The notes under the pieces are model-generated. The model did no database searches, was not told the origin of the DNA, and was given only the letters and a program-made list of their open reading frames with translations. A stretch of 64,000 nt of DNA from Thiocapsa marina 5811 (GTDB lineage: Bacteria > Pseudomonadota > Gammaproteobacteria > Chromatiales > Chromatiaceae), in the NCBI RefSeq assembly GCF_000223985.1, contig NZ_AFWV01000005.1, positions 248,001 to 312,000 of the forward strand, in the 5' to 3' direction. Every line of letters starts with the position of its first letter. Position 1 is the first letter of the stretch. A program made the position numbers and the translations under genes. Below are positions 42,527-50,799 of this stretch, piece by piece.

Positions 42527-42757
42527 TAAACCGCGTCCCGTGCGGTCTGCGTCGTTTCGAGTGGGTGGCCGGTGCGGCAATCCGCTGAGATGATGGCGTC
42601 GACGCGGTTTAAGTATTGAATTCGTAAATTTTTAAGTGCATGGCGCTTCGAAGAGTAGAGATTCCTGAACCGCGTCCAGCTCCGTCCGCCGATCGCGACC
42701 ACCGAACGCATCCGCTCCGCGAATCTCTGCCGATCGCGCCGGACGGACGCGGTTCAG
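42527..42757. repeat. Dispersed palindromic repeat, two units (copy 4)
   Basis: Unit one (42527-42612) runs TAAACCGCGTCCCGTGCGGT to GACGCGGTTTAA. An AT-rich linker of about 50 bp follows. The beta unit (42666-42757) runs TGAACCGCGTCC to GGACGCGGTTCA. The last bases of the beta unit are the stop codon (read on the minus strand) of the thiamine-binding protein gene. Confidence 0.85.
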
Positions 42758-43068
42758 CAGGCGACCTCGCCGATCTGCTTGCGTACCGAATCCACCTTTC
42801 CGTCCAGACGCCCGCCCTGACCTTTGCGGATGTCGAGCTTTGCCGTCGCATAGATGCGCTCGCAGCCCAGTGCAGCGAGGATCTCATGGGCGCGCTCGAT
42901 CAAGGCGAGCGCCTCGGCCAAGGTGTCCGTCTCGACGACGGTACCCATCGGCGAGAGTCTATAGTCGTGGCCACTGTCGCGGATCATGGCGATGACGGGG
43001 GCGACGAAACCGCTCAGGCCGGAACCACGATCAACCGGAAAGATACTCAGATCGAGCAAAACGGACAT
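42754..43068 (-). CDS. MTH1187/YkoF-type thiamine-binding protein
   Basis: The 104-residue protein has a ferredoxin-like fold. Conserved blocks are VLLDLSIFPVDRGSGLSGFV, SGHDYRLSPMGTVVETD and CERIYATAKLDIRKGQGGR, which match the MTH1187 family, including the final KLDxRKG. Members bind thiamine-like ligands or act in tetramers; physiological roles are open. Its TGA stop is provided by the end of a dispersed repeat. Confidence 0.9.
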   Translation of the reverse strand: MSVLLDLSIFPVDRGSGLSGFVAPVIAMIRDSGHDYRLSPMGTVVETDTLAEALALIERAHEILAALGCERIYATAKLDIRKGQGGRLDGKVDSVRKQIGEVAC

Positions 43069-43217
43069 GATAAAACCTTGAGAATGCGCGTGGCTCGGCC
43101 GTGTGCCGAGGCATGGAAGCCGAACGAGGATTGCCCTGCGGCGGACCGAAACTATAGACTGATCGTCATTAAACGCCCTGCATCAGCCGGGAACAAGTCG
43201 ACTGCACAGGATTCGCA

Positions 43218-43697
43218 ATGGCTACCCAGACCGATACCGAAACCCCGAGCGATGCCGCCGAGCCGGATTGGGAAACCCCCTTATCCTTGACCTTAACCCC
43301 GTCACTCCTCATCCACTCCTTAATGGGGACGGCCAGCGCGGTCCACACCGGTTGGACCAGTTGTGTCGACGACTCCCTGGTGCTCTCGGATCTGGTCTCG
43401 ATGGAGGATCGGGCCGGCAACTATATCCGACTCGCCGAGCAGGAGTTCGTCGAGGACGATCAGCCCGGCACCGTCTGGCACGATTGGACGCTCGAGGTGC
43501 GTATCGGCACCGTGCTGACCACAGGGCACTGGCAGTTCCCCGTGACCGCGCACCCCTCGGAGTGGGAGTGGAACGCACGCGAGGCCGGCCGTGCATTCGA
43601 GCGTGCCTGTTTGTTGGTCGGGCGTCGGGTGCGCCGAACAATGGCCGTCGAGGATCCGGCGCCGACCGATTCGGTCCCGCGCGCCAGCAGGCACTAG
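43218..43697 (+). CDS. Hypothetical protein (159 residues)
   Basis: No family is recognised. The protein is acidic and soluble, with a short disordered start (TDTETPSDAAEPDWETP). The likely folded core contains TGWTSCVDDSLVLSDLVSME and the aromatic segment TGHWQFPVTAHPSEWEWNAR. AGGA lies before the ATG. It stands alone between a divergent gene and the DUF6489 gene, with 229 bp of gene-free sequence after it containing a short inverted repeat (TGTCGTTGTC/GACAACGACA at about 43730-43765). Confidence 0.6.
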   Translation: MATQTDTETPSDAAEPDWETPLSLTLTPSLLIHSLMGTASAVHTGWTSCVDDSLVLSDLVSMEDRAGNYIRLAEQEFVEDDQPGTVWHDWTLEVRIGTVLTTGHWQFPVTAHPSEWEWNAREAGRAFERACLLVGRRVRRTMAVEDPAPTDSVPRASRH

Positions 43698-43926
43698 TGC
43701 AGCACATTAGAAATCCCGAGGCCGTTCGTTGTCGTTGTCCTCCCGATGGTCGATGACGACAACGACAAGGGTCTCGGACGGTGTCGAAATCTCCGCGCTG
43801 CGCAGCGAGTCGCATGCGCCGCGGGCCAGGTGTCGTTGCGATGCGGCTTGCTTAGGTTCTCGTCATCGTCCAGAGTGATCGGGCAGGCGGGGCACGGCGC
43901 CGCGCCGCGCGACTAAGGAGAGAGGC

Positions 43927-44217
43927 ATGAAGATCAGTGTCGATGTCGAGATGACGCCCGAAGAGATGCGCAAGCTGTTCGGCTTGCCGGACGTCGAGGC
44001 CTTTCAGCGCCAGTTGATGGACGACATTCGCGAGCGCATGGTCGCCGGCACCGAGGGTTACGACCCGATCAAGCTGTTCCAGCCCTACGTGACCGGAACC
44101 ATGGCCTCGTGGGACATGTTCCAGAAGATGCTCACGAATGCGGCGAGCATGTCCTCCGGCGGAACGGGCTCGAGCAGCACAGGCTCGGACGTCGAGTCCT
44201 CGCCGCGACGAAAATAG
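43927..44217 (+). CDS. DUF6489 family protein
   Basis: The 96-residue protein begins KISVDVEMTPEEMRKLFGLP, with DVEAFQRQLMDDIRERM, matching the DUF6489 N-terminal pattern (TPEExRxfLGLPDV). The C-terminal 20 residues are Gly/Ser-rich. AAGGAGAGAGG precedes the ATG, a strong ribosome site. In other bacteria such short proteins are reminiscent of phasin-like or granule-associated proteins, but I cannot assign a role. It is followed by a small membrane-protein gene after 29 bp. Confidence 0.75.
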   Translation: MKISVDVEMTPEEMRKLFGLPDVEAFQRQLMDDIRERMVAGTEGYDPIKLFQPYVTGTMASWDMFQKMLTNAASMSSGGTGSSSTGSDVESSPRRK

Positions 44218-44246
44218 TCCGCACGACAACGCGCAGGAGATGACGA

Positions 44247-44501
44247 ATGGTTCATCGGTTGCTGATCCTCGGCTGCAGGACCATGCGCGACGGGGTCGTC
44301 GTTTCCGCGATCTTCTTCGTCGCGGCCCTGTTGCTCTTCATGGCCGTGCGCTTCGTTCTGCCCGATCTGGCCTACCTTCAGCAGATCGTCTTGTTCTTCG
44401 CGCTCGTGCTCATCATCCTCGCGCCGGTCGTGCTCGTGTCGACCTTTCTCTTGTCGGTCATCCCGGGCGCTCGCGAGAAGCTCGAGAAGTGTGAGCATTG
44501 A
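44247..44501 (+). CDS. Small membrane protein (84 residues)
   Basis: The product has two hydrophobic helices (VVVSAIFFVAALLLFMAVRF and IVLFFALVLIILAPVVLVST), a short positively charged start and a charged end (GAREKLEKCEH). AGGAG lies 7 bases before the ATG. The family is unknown. It probably shares a transcript with the DUF6489 gene. Its TGA stop is the first three bases of a dispersed repeat (TGAACCGCG). Confidence 0.6.
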   Translation: MVHRLLILGCRTMRDGVVVSAIFFVAALLLFMAVRFVLPDLAYLQQIVLFFALVLIILAPVVLVSTFLLSVIPGAREKLEKCEH

Positions 44502-44585
44502 ACCGCGCCCGGCGCGGTAGGCGATGTTTTTGGATGGGATCGGCGCCGGAAGACTTGACGAGCGCTGGAGTCGGCGCGGTTTAAG
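44499..44585. repeat. Dispersed palindromic repeat, alpha unit (copy 5)
   Basis: TGAACCGCGCCCGGCGCGGT to GGCGCGGTTTAAG, with the core GCGATGTTTTTGGATGG shared with copies 1 and 7. The AT-rich linker ATATTAAAAAATATAG follows but no beta unit. It separates the convergent small-protein and purN genes. Confidence 0.85.
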
Positions 44586-44618
44586 ATATTAAAAAATATA
44601 GTATTCCAAAAAATCGCC

Positions 44619-45281
44619 TCAACCGGCCGCGGCATCGATCACGATCGGCGCCATCAGCGGCCCGCCGTCCAGCCAAGGCCGGCCATCCGGTCCCAATCGC
44701 AGGCGCCCTTGCGCGAACCAGCCGAGGGCCCGCGGATAGATGATGTGCTCTAGCGTGAGCACCCGTTGCGCCAGTGTCGCGGCGTCCTCGCCGGGACGGA
44801 CCGCCAGTCGAGCCTGCAGGACGACGGGTCCGCCGTCGAGCTCGGGTGTGACGAAGTGGACGCTGGCGCCATGCTCGCGCTCATCGGCATCCAATGCGCG
44901 CTGATGGGTCTGAAGCCCCCGGAATTTGGGAAGGAGCGACGGGTGGATGTTGAGCATTCGCCCGGCATAGTGCTCGACGAAAGCGGGCGTGAGGATGCGC
45001 ATGAAGCCGGCCAAGACGACCAAGCCGGGCGCGTAGCGGTCGATCAGGGTACGCAGATCGGCCTCGTAGGGCTCGCGCCCCGTGTAGTCGCGATGGTCCA
45101 GCACCTCGGCCGGGATGCCCGCACCTCGTGCCCGTTCCAGGCCAAACGCATCGGCGCGGTTGCTGATGACGGCGACAATCTCGAAAGCCCCGCCGTTTGC
45201 CGCTGCGTCCATCAACGCTTGCAGGTTACTGCCGCTGCCCGAGATCAGTGCGACGACGCGCAGCCGTCCGCCCTCAGGCAT
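44619..45281 (-). CDS. purN: Phosphoribosylglycinamide formyltransferase
   Basis: The 220-residue enzyme carries out the third step of purine synthesis, transferring a formyl group from 10-formyl-THF to GAR. Motifs are [34 protein letters not shown], and the active-site Asn-His block [20 protein letters not shown] with [16 protein letters not shown] prefer ATG 45281, with GAGG upstream and an 8-bp overlap with purM (ATGCCTGA); ATG 45299 is an in-frame alternative. It is translationally coupled to purM. Confidence 0.95.
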   Translation of the reverse strand: MPEGGRLRVVALISGSGSNLQALMDAAANGGAFEIVAVISNRADAFGLERARGAGIPAEVLDHRDYTGREPYEADLRTLIDRYAPGLVVLAGFMRILTPAFVEHYAGRMLNIHPSLLPKFRGLQTHQRALDADEREHGASVHFVTPELDGGPVVLQARLAVRPGEDAATLAQRVLTLEHIIYPRALGWFAQGRLRLGPDGRPWLDGGPLMAPIVIDAAAG

Positions 45282-46347
45282 GCGCGGCCTCGCCGACATA
45301 GCGTACCGACGCGCATCCTTGCCCCGCTTCGACCTGTCCGATCACCCGCGCCTCCTCTCCGCCGGCGCGCAGCAGCGCGAGCGCCTGGGCGAGATCGCCC
45401 GCATCGACGGCAACCACCATCCCGATCCCGCAGTTGAAGGTCCGCAGCATCTCGGCATCGTCGATACCGCCCTTGGACTGGAGCCAGTCGAAGACCGCCG
45501 GGCGCGCCCAGCTCGCGAGATCCAGGACGGCGCGCGTGCCGTCCGGCAGCACCCGTGGCAGGTTCTCGGTCAATCCGCCGCCCGTGATGTGGGCGAGAGC
45601 GTGCACCTTGATGGCGCGTGTCAAAGGCAGAACGGACCTCACGTAGATGCGGGTCGGAGCCAACAGTCGCTCGCCGAGGCTGATCCCGTCCAGGTCCTCG
45701 CCGAGATTCGCGGTACTGACCTCGATGACCTTGCGGATCAGCGAGTAACCGTTGGAGTGCGGACCGGACGAGGCGAGCCCGATCAAGACGTCGCCCGGTC
45801 GAATCCGGTCCGGGACGATGAGATCCGCCTTCTCCGCGATCCCGACACAGAAGCCTGCGAGATCGTAGTCGCCCGCGCTGTAGATGCCGGGCATCTCGGC
45901 CGTCTCCCCCCCGGTCAAGGCGCAGCCGGCGAGCTCGCAGCCCCGCGCGATACCCGAGACGACGGATGTTGCGACCTCGACATCGAGCTGGCCGGTGGCG
46001 TAGTAATCGAGAAAGAACAAGGGCTCGGCGCCGCTCACCAGGATGTCGTTCGCGCACATGGCGACTAGGTCGATGCCGATGGTGTCGTGCCGACCCAGGT
46101 CGATCGCGAGTTTGAGCTTGGTGCCCACGCCGTCCGTTCCCGAAACCAGGACGGGCTGCCGATAATCGGAGAGCGGGAGCTCGAAGAGCGCCCCGAATCC
46201 GCCGAGACCGGTGATGACGCCGGGCCGAGCGGTGGCGGCGGCGAGCGGTTTGATGCGCTCGACCAGCCTGGCGCCGGCGTCGATGTCGACTCCTGCGTCG
46301 CGATAACTGAGGGATGGCGATGAGGACGGGGCTGAATCCTGCGTCAC
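45274..46347 (-). CDS. purM: Phosphoribosylformylglycinamidine cyclo-ligase
   Basis: The 357-residue AIR synthetase closes the imidazole ring in purine synthesis (FGAM + ATP to AIR). Motifs are [66 protein letters not shown] and [15 protein letters not shown] 46347 is the likely start, with GGAG 8 bases upstream; the open frame extends further without conservation. The purM-purN order is standard. The 305 bp between this start and the divergent phosphatidyltransferase gene hold no gene and no purine-repressor site I can recognise. Confidence 0.95.
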   Translation of the reverse strand: MTQDSAPSSSPSLSYRDAGVDIDAGARLVERIKPLAAATARPGVITGLGGFGALFELPLSDYRQPVLVSGTDGVGTKLKLAIDLGRHDTIGIDLVAMCANDILVSGAEPLFFLDYYATGQLDVEVATSVVSGIARGCELAGCALTGGETAEMPGIYSAGDYDLAGFCVGIAEKADLIVPDRIRPGDVLIGLASSGPHSNGYSLIRKVIEVSTANLGEDLDGISLGERLLAPTRIYVRSVLPLTRAIKVHALAHITGGGLTENLPRVLPDGTRAVLDLASWARPAVFDWLQSKGGIDDAEMLRTFNCGIGMVVAVDAGDLAQALALLRAGGEEARVIGQVEAGQGCASVRYVGEAAHA

Positions 46348-46652
46348 GCTTTGGCTCCAAGGGACGTGTTGACCCGCTATTCTATACCGAGCGCGCATGG
46401 GTTTTTCGGAAAGCAGGTGGGTCTCGTCGCTCGACCTAAGGTTGGAACCGGGCGGTCTCAACGTGCTCGCCCCGGGGCAGGCACTCAGGACGGCATTGCA
46501 GTGCGCGTCGATCGAGGACGGCACTGTCCTTACAATCCGCGGATCAAAGACAAGATCCCGTACGCTCGTCTTGGACAGACGCCACGGACCCGACTAGCAT
46601 CAACCGGACAGGCATCAAGGTTTGGCGCCGCCCCGGCGATCGGAGTGTGTAC

Positions 46653-47210
46653 GTGCAGCTCAGGGATCTTCCGAACATCATCAGCGTCCTGCGACTCCTC
46701 GCGGTCGCACCCGTCATGTACCTGCTTCTCAGCGAAGAGTATGGATGGGCCCTGGTCCTATTCGCTGCGGCGGGTGCGTCCGACGGCCTGGATGGCTATC
46801 TCGCGAAGCGCTTCGATTGGCGCTCGCGTCTGGGCGGGATCCTGGATCCGCTCGCGGATAAGGCGTTGCTGGTCGGGTGTTTTCTGATCCTGGGTTGGGA
46901 GGGGCTGGTCCCGGCCTGGCTCGTGATCGCGGTGATCCTGCGGGATCTCGTGATCGTCTCGGGGGCCGTCGTCTACAACTACCGCGTCGAGGCGGTCGAG
47001 GCCGCGCCCCTGCCGATCAGCAAGCTCAATACCGTGCTTCAGATCTTGCTCGTGGTGATGGTGATCATGGCTGCGGGACCATTCAGCCTTCCGGGAGGAC
47101 TGATCGAGACGATGATCTGGGCCTGTTTCGTGACCGTCGTCGTCAGCGGCGCTCAGTATGTCTGGATCTGGAGCCGCAAGGCTCGGCTGCGCGGTTGGCG
47201 GGAGCATTGA
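46653..47210 (+). CDS. CDP-alcohol phosphatidyltransferase family protein
   Basis: The 185-residue membrane enzyme transfers a phosphatidyl group from CDP-diacylglycerol to an alcohol. The signature D-G-x2-A-K-x8-G-x3-D-x3-D is seen in SDGLDGYLAKRFDWRSRLGG plus ILDPLADK; Lys replaces the usual Arg. Five to six helices are predicted. GTG 46653 has GGAG 7 bases upstream and starts QLRDLPNIISVLRLL, like PgsA relatives; GTG 46647 is too close to that site. It precedes the SrfA-like genes by 34 bp and may be in their transcript, linking the block to phospholipids. Confidence 0.88.
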   Translation: MQLRDLPNIISVLRLLAVAPVMYLLLSEEYGWALVLFAAAGASDGLDGYLAKRFDWRSRLGGILDPLADKALLVGCFLILGWEGLVPAWLVIAVILRDLVIVSGAVVYNYRVEAVEAAPLPISKLNTVLQILLVVMVIMAAGPFSLPGGLIETMIWACFVTVVVSGAQYVWIWSRKARLRGWREH

Positions 47211-47244
47211 TGCTTTTTCGAAAACGACTTTAAGGACGCTTTGA

Positions 47245-48744
47245 TTGGCACCGTCACTTCGGATCGCGCGGGTCGACATCAGCGGCTATCGGCTGCCGAC
47301 CGAGGAGCTTGCCGGGCTCGACGACCTGCATCGCGAGCTTCAGACCCTCATTCGCCGCCATCTGCCCGGTGTCGTCGCGTCGGTCTTCGCCTTGCCCGTG
47401 CCCTGCGCCGACGGCAAGACGGTCGACTGGTACAGCGACCTGCCGGGCCAGCCGACGCGGCTGACGGACCTGCCGGGCGCGCGCCGAGCCGTCATGAAGG
47501 CCAAGCTCGAGGAGCGGCTCGATGCCTTGCGTCGTCTCGCCGATGCGCTACCGACACGGGTGAAGGGATCCGAGCCCATCGCCGCCATCCTGCGCGCCGC
47601 GACCCGGTATCCGGACGACTCGCATGTCTACGTGATCGGCGACGAGCCCGTGCTGACGCTTTGGGGGTTTGTGCTGGTCGAGGCGTCGAGGCGCGGGCGC
47701 GCGGTTGGACCTGGCCTTGCCTCGGCCTCCGCGCCCGAGCCGCCGGTGCGGCGCCGTTCCCGGTGGGGTTGGGCCCTTGCGGTTGCGCTGATCCTCGGCG
47801 CGGGTCTCGCCGGGGGCGGCTGGCTGTGGCTTGAGCGGCGCGAGATGGACTCGCTCGCGGCCGAGTTGCAGGCCGGACTCGAGGCGGCATGCGCCGGGCC
47901 GGATCGGCTCGGGGCGCTCGCGCTGCGGATCGACCGACTCGATCCCGAGCGCAAAGGCTACGCGGAGCTGCGCGAGCGGATCGCCGCGGAGCAGGCCCGT
48001 TGCGCGGCGGCAGCGTCGCTCGATCGCGCGGTGATCGCCGCCGATTGGGATTGCTCGCGACTCGCCGAGATTCGACGCGGTCTGGCCGGATCGGGCGGCG
48101 AGCCGTCGACGTCCGAACGGGATCTCGGCCGCAAGCCCTTTGCCGGCATCGTCGCACGGCTTGACGAGCGTCTCGGTGTCTGCGAGACGTCCGCCCGCGC
48201 TGCGGCGGAGCTGGAGGAGCGACTCGGCAACTGCGCCGCGCTCGCCGAGCTGGGTGTTGCGATCGATCTGCCGGCGTCGAAGCCGGAGTCCGAATTGGCG
48301 TCCGAGGCACCGCCGGACGAGACGCCTTGGCAACCGGTCCGTGAGCGACTGACCCGCGAGCTTGCACGCTGCGCCGAGGCCGATCGGATCGTCGTCGCGC
48401 TGGATACGGCACTGGAGGCGGACGACGGCGGGTGTCAGGCACTCCTGAAGCTCGATCGCGAGTCGGCGGGGCTGGATCTCACTCGCGAACCGCTCGCGGG
48501 CCTGCGAGAGCGGCTCGATACCGAGCTTGACCGCTGCGCCCGCGCACAAACCTATCGGCAGAAGCTGGTGGATGCTCAAATGGACTGCGCAGCCTTGCGC
48601 ACGCTCGCTGGGGAGCTCGCCGCAGAGGACGCCGAGCGCGAGCCGCTGCGTGCGATCCGCGGTCGGCTCGACGAGGCGCTGTTGCGTTGCGATACACTGG
48701 AGAAACTGGAAGAGGCCGTCGGCGAGGGACTCAAGCGACCATGA
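47245..48744 (+). CDS. SrfA-like membrane protein with Cys-containing repeats
   Basis: The 499-residue protein starts at TTG, with AAGGA 8 bases upstream. Residues 1-155 resemble the N-terminal domain of the next protein: DGKTVDWY and PDDSHVYVIGDEPVLTLWGF here, against DGDTLDWY and PDEDHVYLVDGRPVVTFWGF there. One helix (about 172-195) follows, and then a 300-residue outer part. That part has four to five loose repeats, each with the pattern 'D-C..L..' and 'P...lr.rLd.eL.rC', placing two cysteines per unit. If the C-terminal part is periplasmic, these could be disulfide-linked. No named domain fits the repeats. It overlaps srfA by 4 bp. Confidence 0.7.
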   Translation: MAPSLRIARVDISGYRLPTEELAGLDDLHRELQTLIRRHLPGVVASVFALPVPCADGKTVDWYSDLPGQPTRLTDLPGARRAVMKAKLEERLDALRRLADALPTRVKGSEPIAAILRAATRYPDDSHVYVIGDEPVLTLWGFVLVEASRRGRAVGPGLASASAPEPPVRRRSRWGWALAVALILGAGLAGGGWLWLERREMDSLAAELQAGLEAACAGPDRLGALALRIDRLDPERKGYAELRERIAAEQARCAAAASLDRAVIAADWDCSRLAEIRRGLAGSGGEPSTSERDLGRKPFAGIVARLDERLGVCETSARAAAELEERLGNCAALAELGVAIDLPASKPESELASEAPPDETPWQPVRERLTRELARCAEADRIVVALDTALEADDGGCQALLKLDRESAGLDLTREPLAGLRERLDTELDRCARAQTYRQKLVDAQMDCAALRTLAGELAAEDAEREPLRAIRGRLDEALLRCDTLEKLEEAVGEGLKRP

Positions 48745-50609
48745 TCGGACCTTTACTGCGCACCGGAACACTCACCGACTATCACCCGGTCGGCGCCGTC
48801 GGCCACCCGGTGTATCTCGCCGCGGCCCAACTGCGCGCCGCCTTGGCCCGACGGCTCGGCCCGGATCTCGCCGACAGCTTCGCCATCCCGCAGCGCAACG
48901 AGGACGGCGATACGCTGGATTGGTACGCCCCGCGTCCCGGCCCGGTCGTGCCCTGGAGTGCGGCGAGCCCCGAGGAGCGTCTCTCGGCCCAAAGCCAGCT
49001 CCTGGAGAATCGCACTCGGATCGACGAGCTTGCCGGCACCATGCAGGCCGATCCGGACCCCGAACGCCAGGTCTTTGCCCGGCTGCTCGCTCACGTCTTC
49101 AACTTCCCGGACGAGGACCATGTCTATCTGGTCGACGGTCGCCCGGTCGTGACCTTTTGGGGTTTCGTCCGCGATCGCGAGGCGGTGGGCTCGGACCCCT
49201 TGGTGAACCTGGGACGGTTCGCCGCCCCCCCGACGGAGTGGTCGCTCGACGTCACCGACGAGCCTCGGCAAGACGCGAGCCCGGCCCCGGTGACTCGCCG
49301 CGGTCTCCCCTGGTGGATCTGGTTTCCGCTCCTGTTGCTTGCGCTGGTGCTTTTGCTTCTCTTCCTGTTGCGCGGCTGTGTGTCCGAGTCCTCGACGCCC
49401 TTCGCCGAGTGGGCCCCGGAATGGGTCCCGGACTGGGTTGCGGATGAGCTCACGCCGATCCTGCCGGAGCCGCCGAGCGAGGAGCGGCTCTCGGTCGATC
49501 CGTCGATTCGGGACGAGTCGATGGTTCGCGATGTGACGATCGATTCCGGACAGCTGCGGGATCGCACCCTGATTGAGCGCGACATTCGGAGTGACCGAAC
49601 GACCGACGCCAGCTCGATCTCGGTGACGGACGAGGACGTCGCACTCGACGAGACAAGGGTCTCGGGGAGCGAGTCGACGAGCCTGCTGGACGAGACCGAT
49701 AGCCTGTCTGAAGGGACGTCGGTCTCGGACGAGGCGATCGGCACGGATGCGGGGGAGGCGGGCGGGGAGCGGCCTGTGCTTCCCGACGAGGCGCTTGATC
49801 CGGATGCGTCCGAGGGCACGCCGATCGAGGGCGAGGTTGCGGGCACGGATGCCGAGCTGCCGATGACCGAATCGCTCGGGAGCGACCTGCCCCCGGACGA
49901 ACCGGCCTCGATCGATCCAGCCGCAGTCGATCCCGATGCGGACACCGGCATCGTCGATCCTACAGCCGATCCCACGCGTTCTGATCCGACCGCGACCGAT
50001 GCCGACGCGGCACCGCAGGAGGGACAGGAGGCCGAGGACGGGGCTGGCGAGATACCCCCTGTGCCGGACTCGTCGGATGCCGTCTTGCCGGAGAAAGGCC
50101 CCGAGCCGCCGACGGGTGAGGGCGATGCAATCCCGGCGACGCCCGGTCTTCCCGGCTCGAGCGCAGGCGAAGCCGAAGGCGTGGTCTCCGGCACCGCACC
50201 GGCTAAGGGCGGCGTAGCCGGACCCAGTACTGCGCCGGGCGCGTCCAAACCGAGTCCGAGTCCAAAGGTGCTCGGCGGCCTGACCAGCGGCTGGCGCACC
50301 GCCACCTCGCTGCAAGACCCCAAGACCGGCCTGCCGATCCAGATGGAATACCGTACACAAAACGGTCAGGGTCAATTGCGACTCAAACGCCACGACGGCA
50401 GTGTCTGCCAGAGCGGTGCCGCGGCATCGGTCAAAGGCGAGCGTTTGGTGATCGACAGCAGCGGCGATATCCGCTGCGCCGACGGCACCAATTTCGGCCG
50501 GCCGAGCGTGGAGTGTGCGCCGGATAAGGACGGCAAACCCGACTGCGTCGGCCGTTATCCCGGCGGCGGTACCTTCTCGCTCGACGTGCAGGGTGCGAGC
50601 GGCGAATGA
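48741..50609 (+). CDS. srfA: SrfA family protein
   Basis: The 622-residue protein has an N-terminal SrfA domain (1-160), including LRTGTLTDYHPVGAVGHPVY and SFAIPQRNEDGDTLDWYAPR. A transmembrane helix follows (LPWWIWFPLLLLALVLLLLF, about 190-213). Then comes a very acidic, Ser/Thr/Pro/Asp-rich stalk of about 290 residues and a C-terminal globular domain (about 520-622) with four cysteines (for example HDGSVCQSG and DIRCADGTNFGRPSVEC). SrfA/SrfB/SrfC were named in Salmonella as SsrB-regulated factors; the molecular role is not established. Start ATGA overlap with the preceding gene. Confidence 0.8.
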   Translation: MIGPLLRTGTLTDYHPVGAVGHPVYLAAAQLRAALARRLGPDLADSFAIPQRNEDGDTLDWYAPRPGPVVPWSAASPEERLSAQSQLLENRTRIDELAGTMQADPDPERQVFARLLAHVFNFPDEDHVYLVDGRPVVTFWGFVRDREAVGSDPLVNLGRFAAPPTEWSLDVTDEPRQDASPAPVTRRGLPWWIWFPLLLLALVLLLLFLLRGCVSESSTPFAEWAPEWVPDWVADELTPILPEPPSEERLSVDPSIRDESMVRDVTIDSGQLRDRTLIERDIRSDRTTDASSISVTDEDVALDETRVSGSESTSLLDETDSLSEGTSVSDEAIGTDAGEAGGERPVLPDEALDPDASEGTPIEGEVAGTDAELPMTESLGSDLPPDEPASIDPAAVDPDADTGIVDPTADPTRSDPTATDADAAPQEGQEAEDGAGEIPPVPDSSDAVLPEKGPEPPTGEGDAIPATPGLPGSSAGEAEGVVSGTAPAKGGVAGPSTAPGASKPSPSPKVLGGLTSGWRTATSLQDPKTGLPIQMEYRTQNGQGQLRLKRHDGSVCQSGAAASVKGERLVIDSSGDIRCADGTNFGRPSVECAPDKDGKPDCVGRYPGGGTFSLDVQGASGE

Positions 50610-50670
50610 GCGGGAGAGATGCTGATCGTCGAGAGCGTTCAACGTTTGGTACATCCACGGCCCCTAGCGG

Positions 50671-50789
50671 GAACACGGTTTAAAATGATTTTTTTCAATC
50701 GTCTAAACCGCGCCGGCTCCAACAGTCGTCAGATCCCTCGCGGCCGACCCCATCAGAGAACAACGCATACCGCGCCGGGCGCGGTTTAG
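50671..50789. repeat. Dispersed palindromic repeat, inverted alpha unit plus partial beta (copy 6)
   Basis: Read on the minus strand, the alpha unit (50703-50789) runs CTAAACCGCGCCCGGCGCGG to GGCGCGGTTTAG, then an AT-rich linker (TTGAAAAAAATCATTTT) and only the end of a beta unit (AAACCGTGTTC, 50671-50683). It sits between srfA and srfB, ending 10 bp before the srfB start codon, so it lies in the leader of srfB. Confidence 0.85.
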
Positions 50790-50799
50790 GTTAAAGCCC

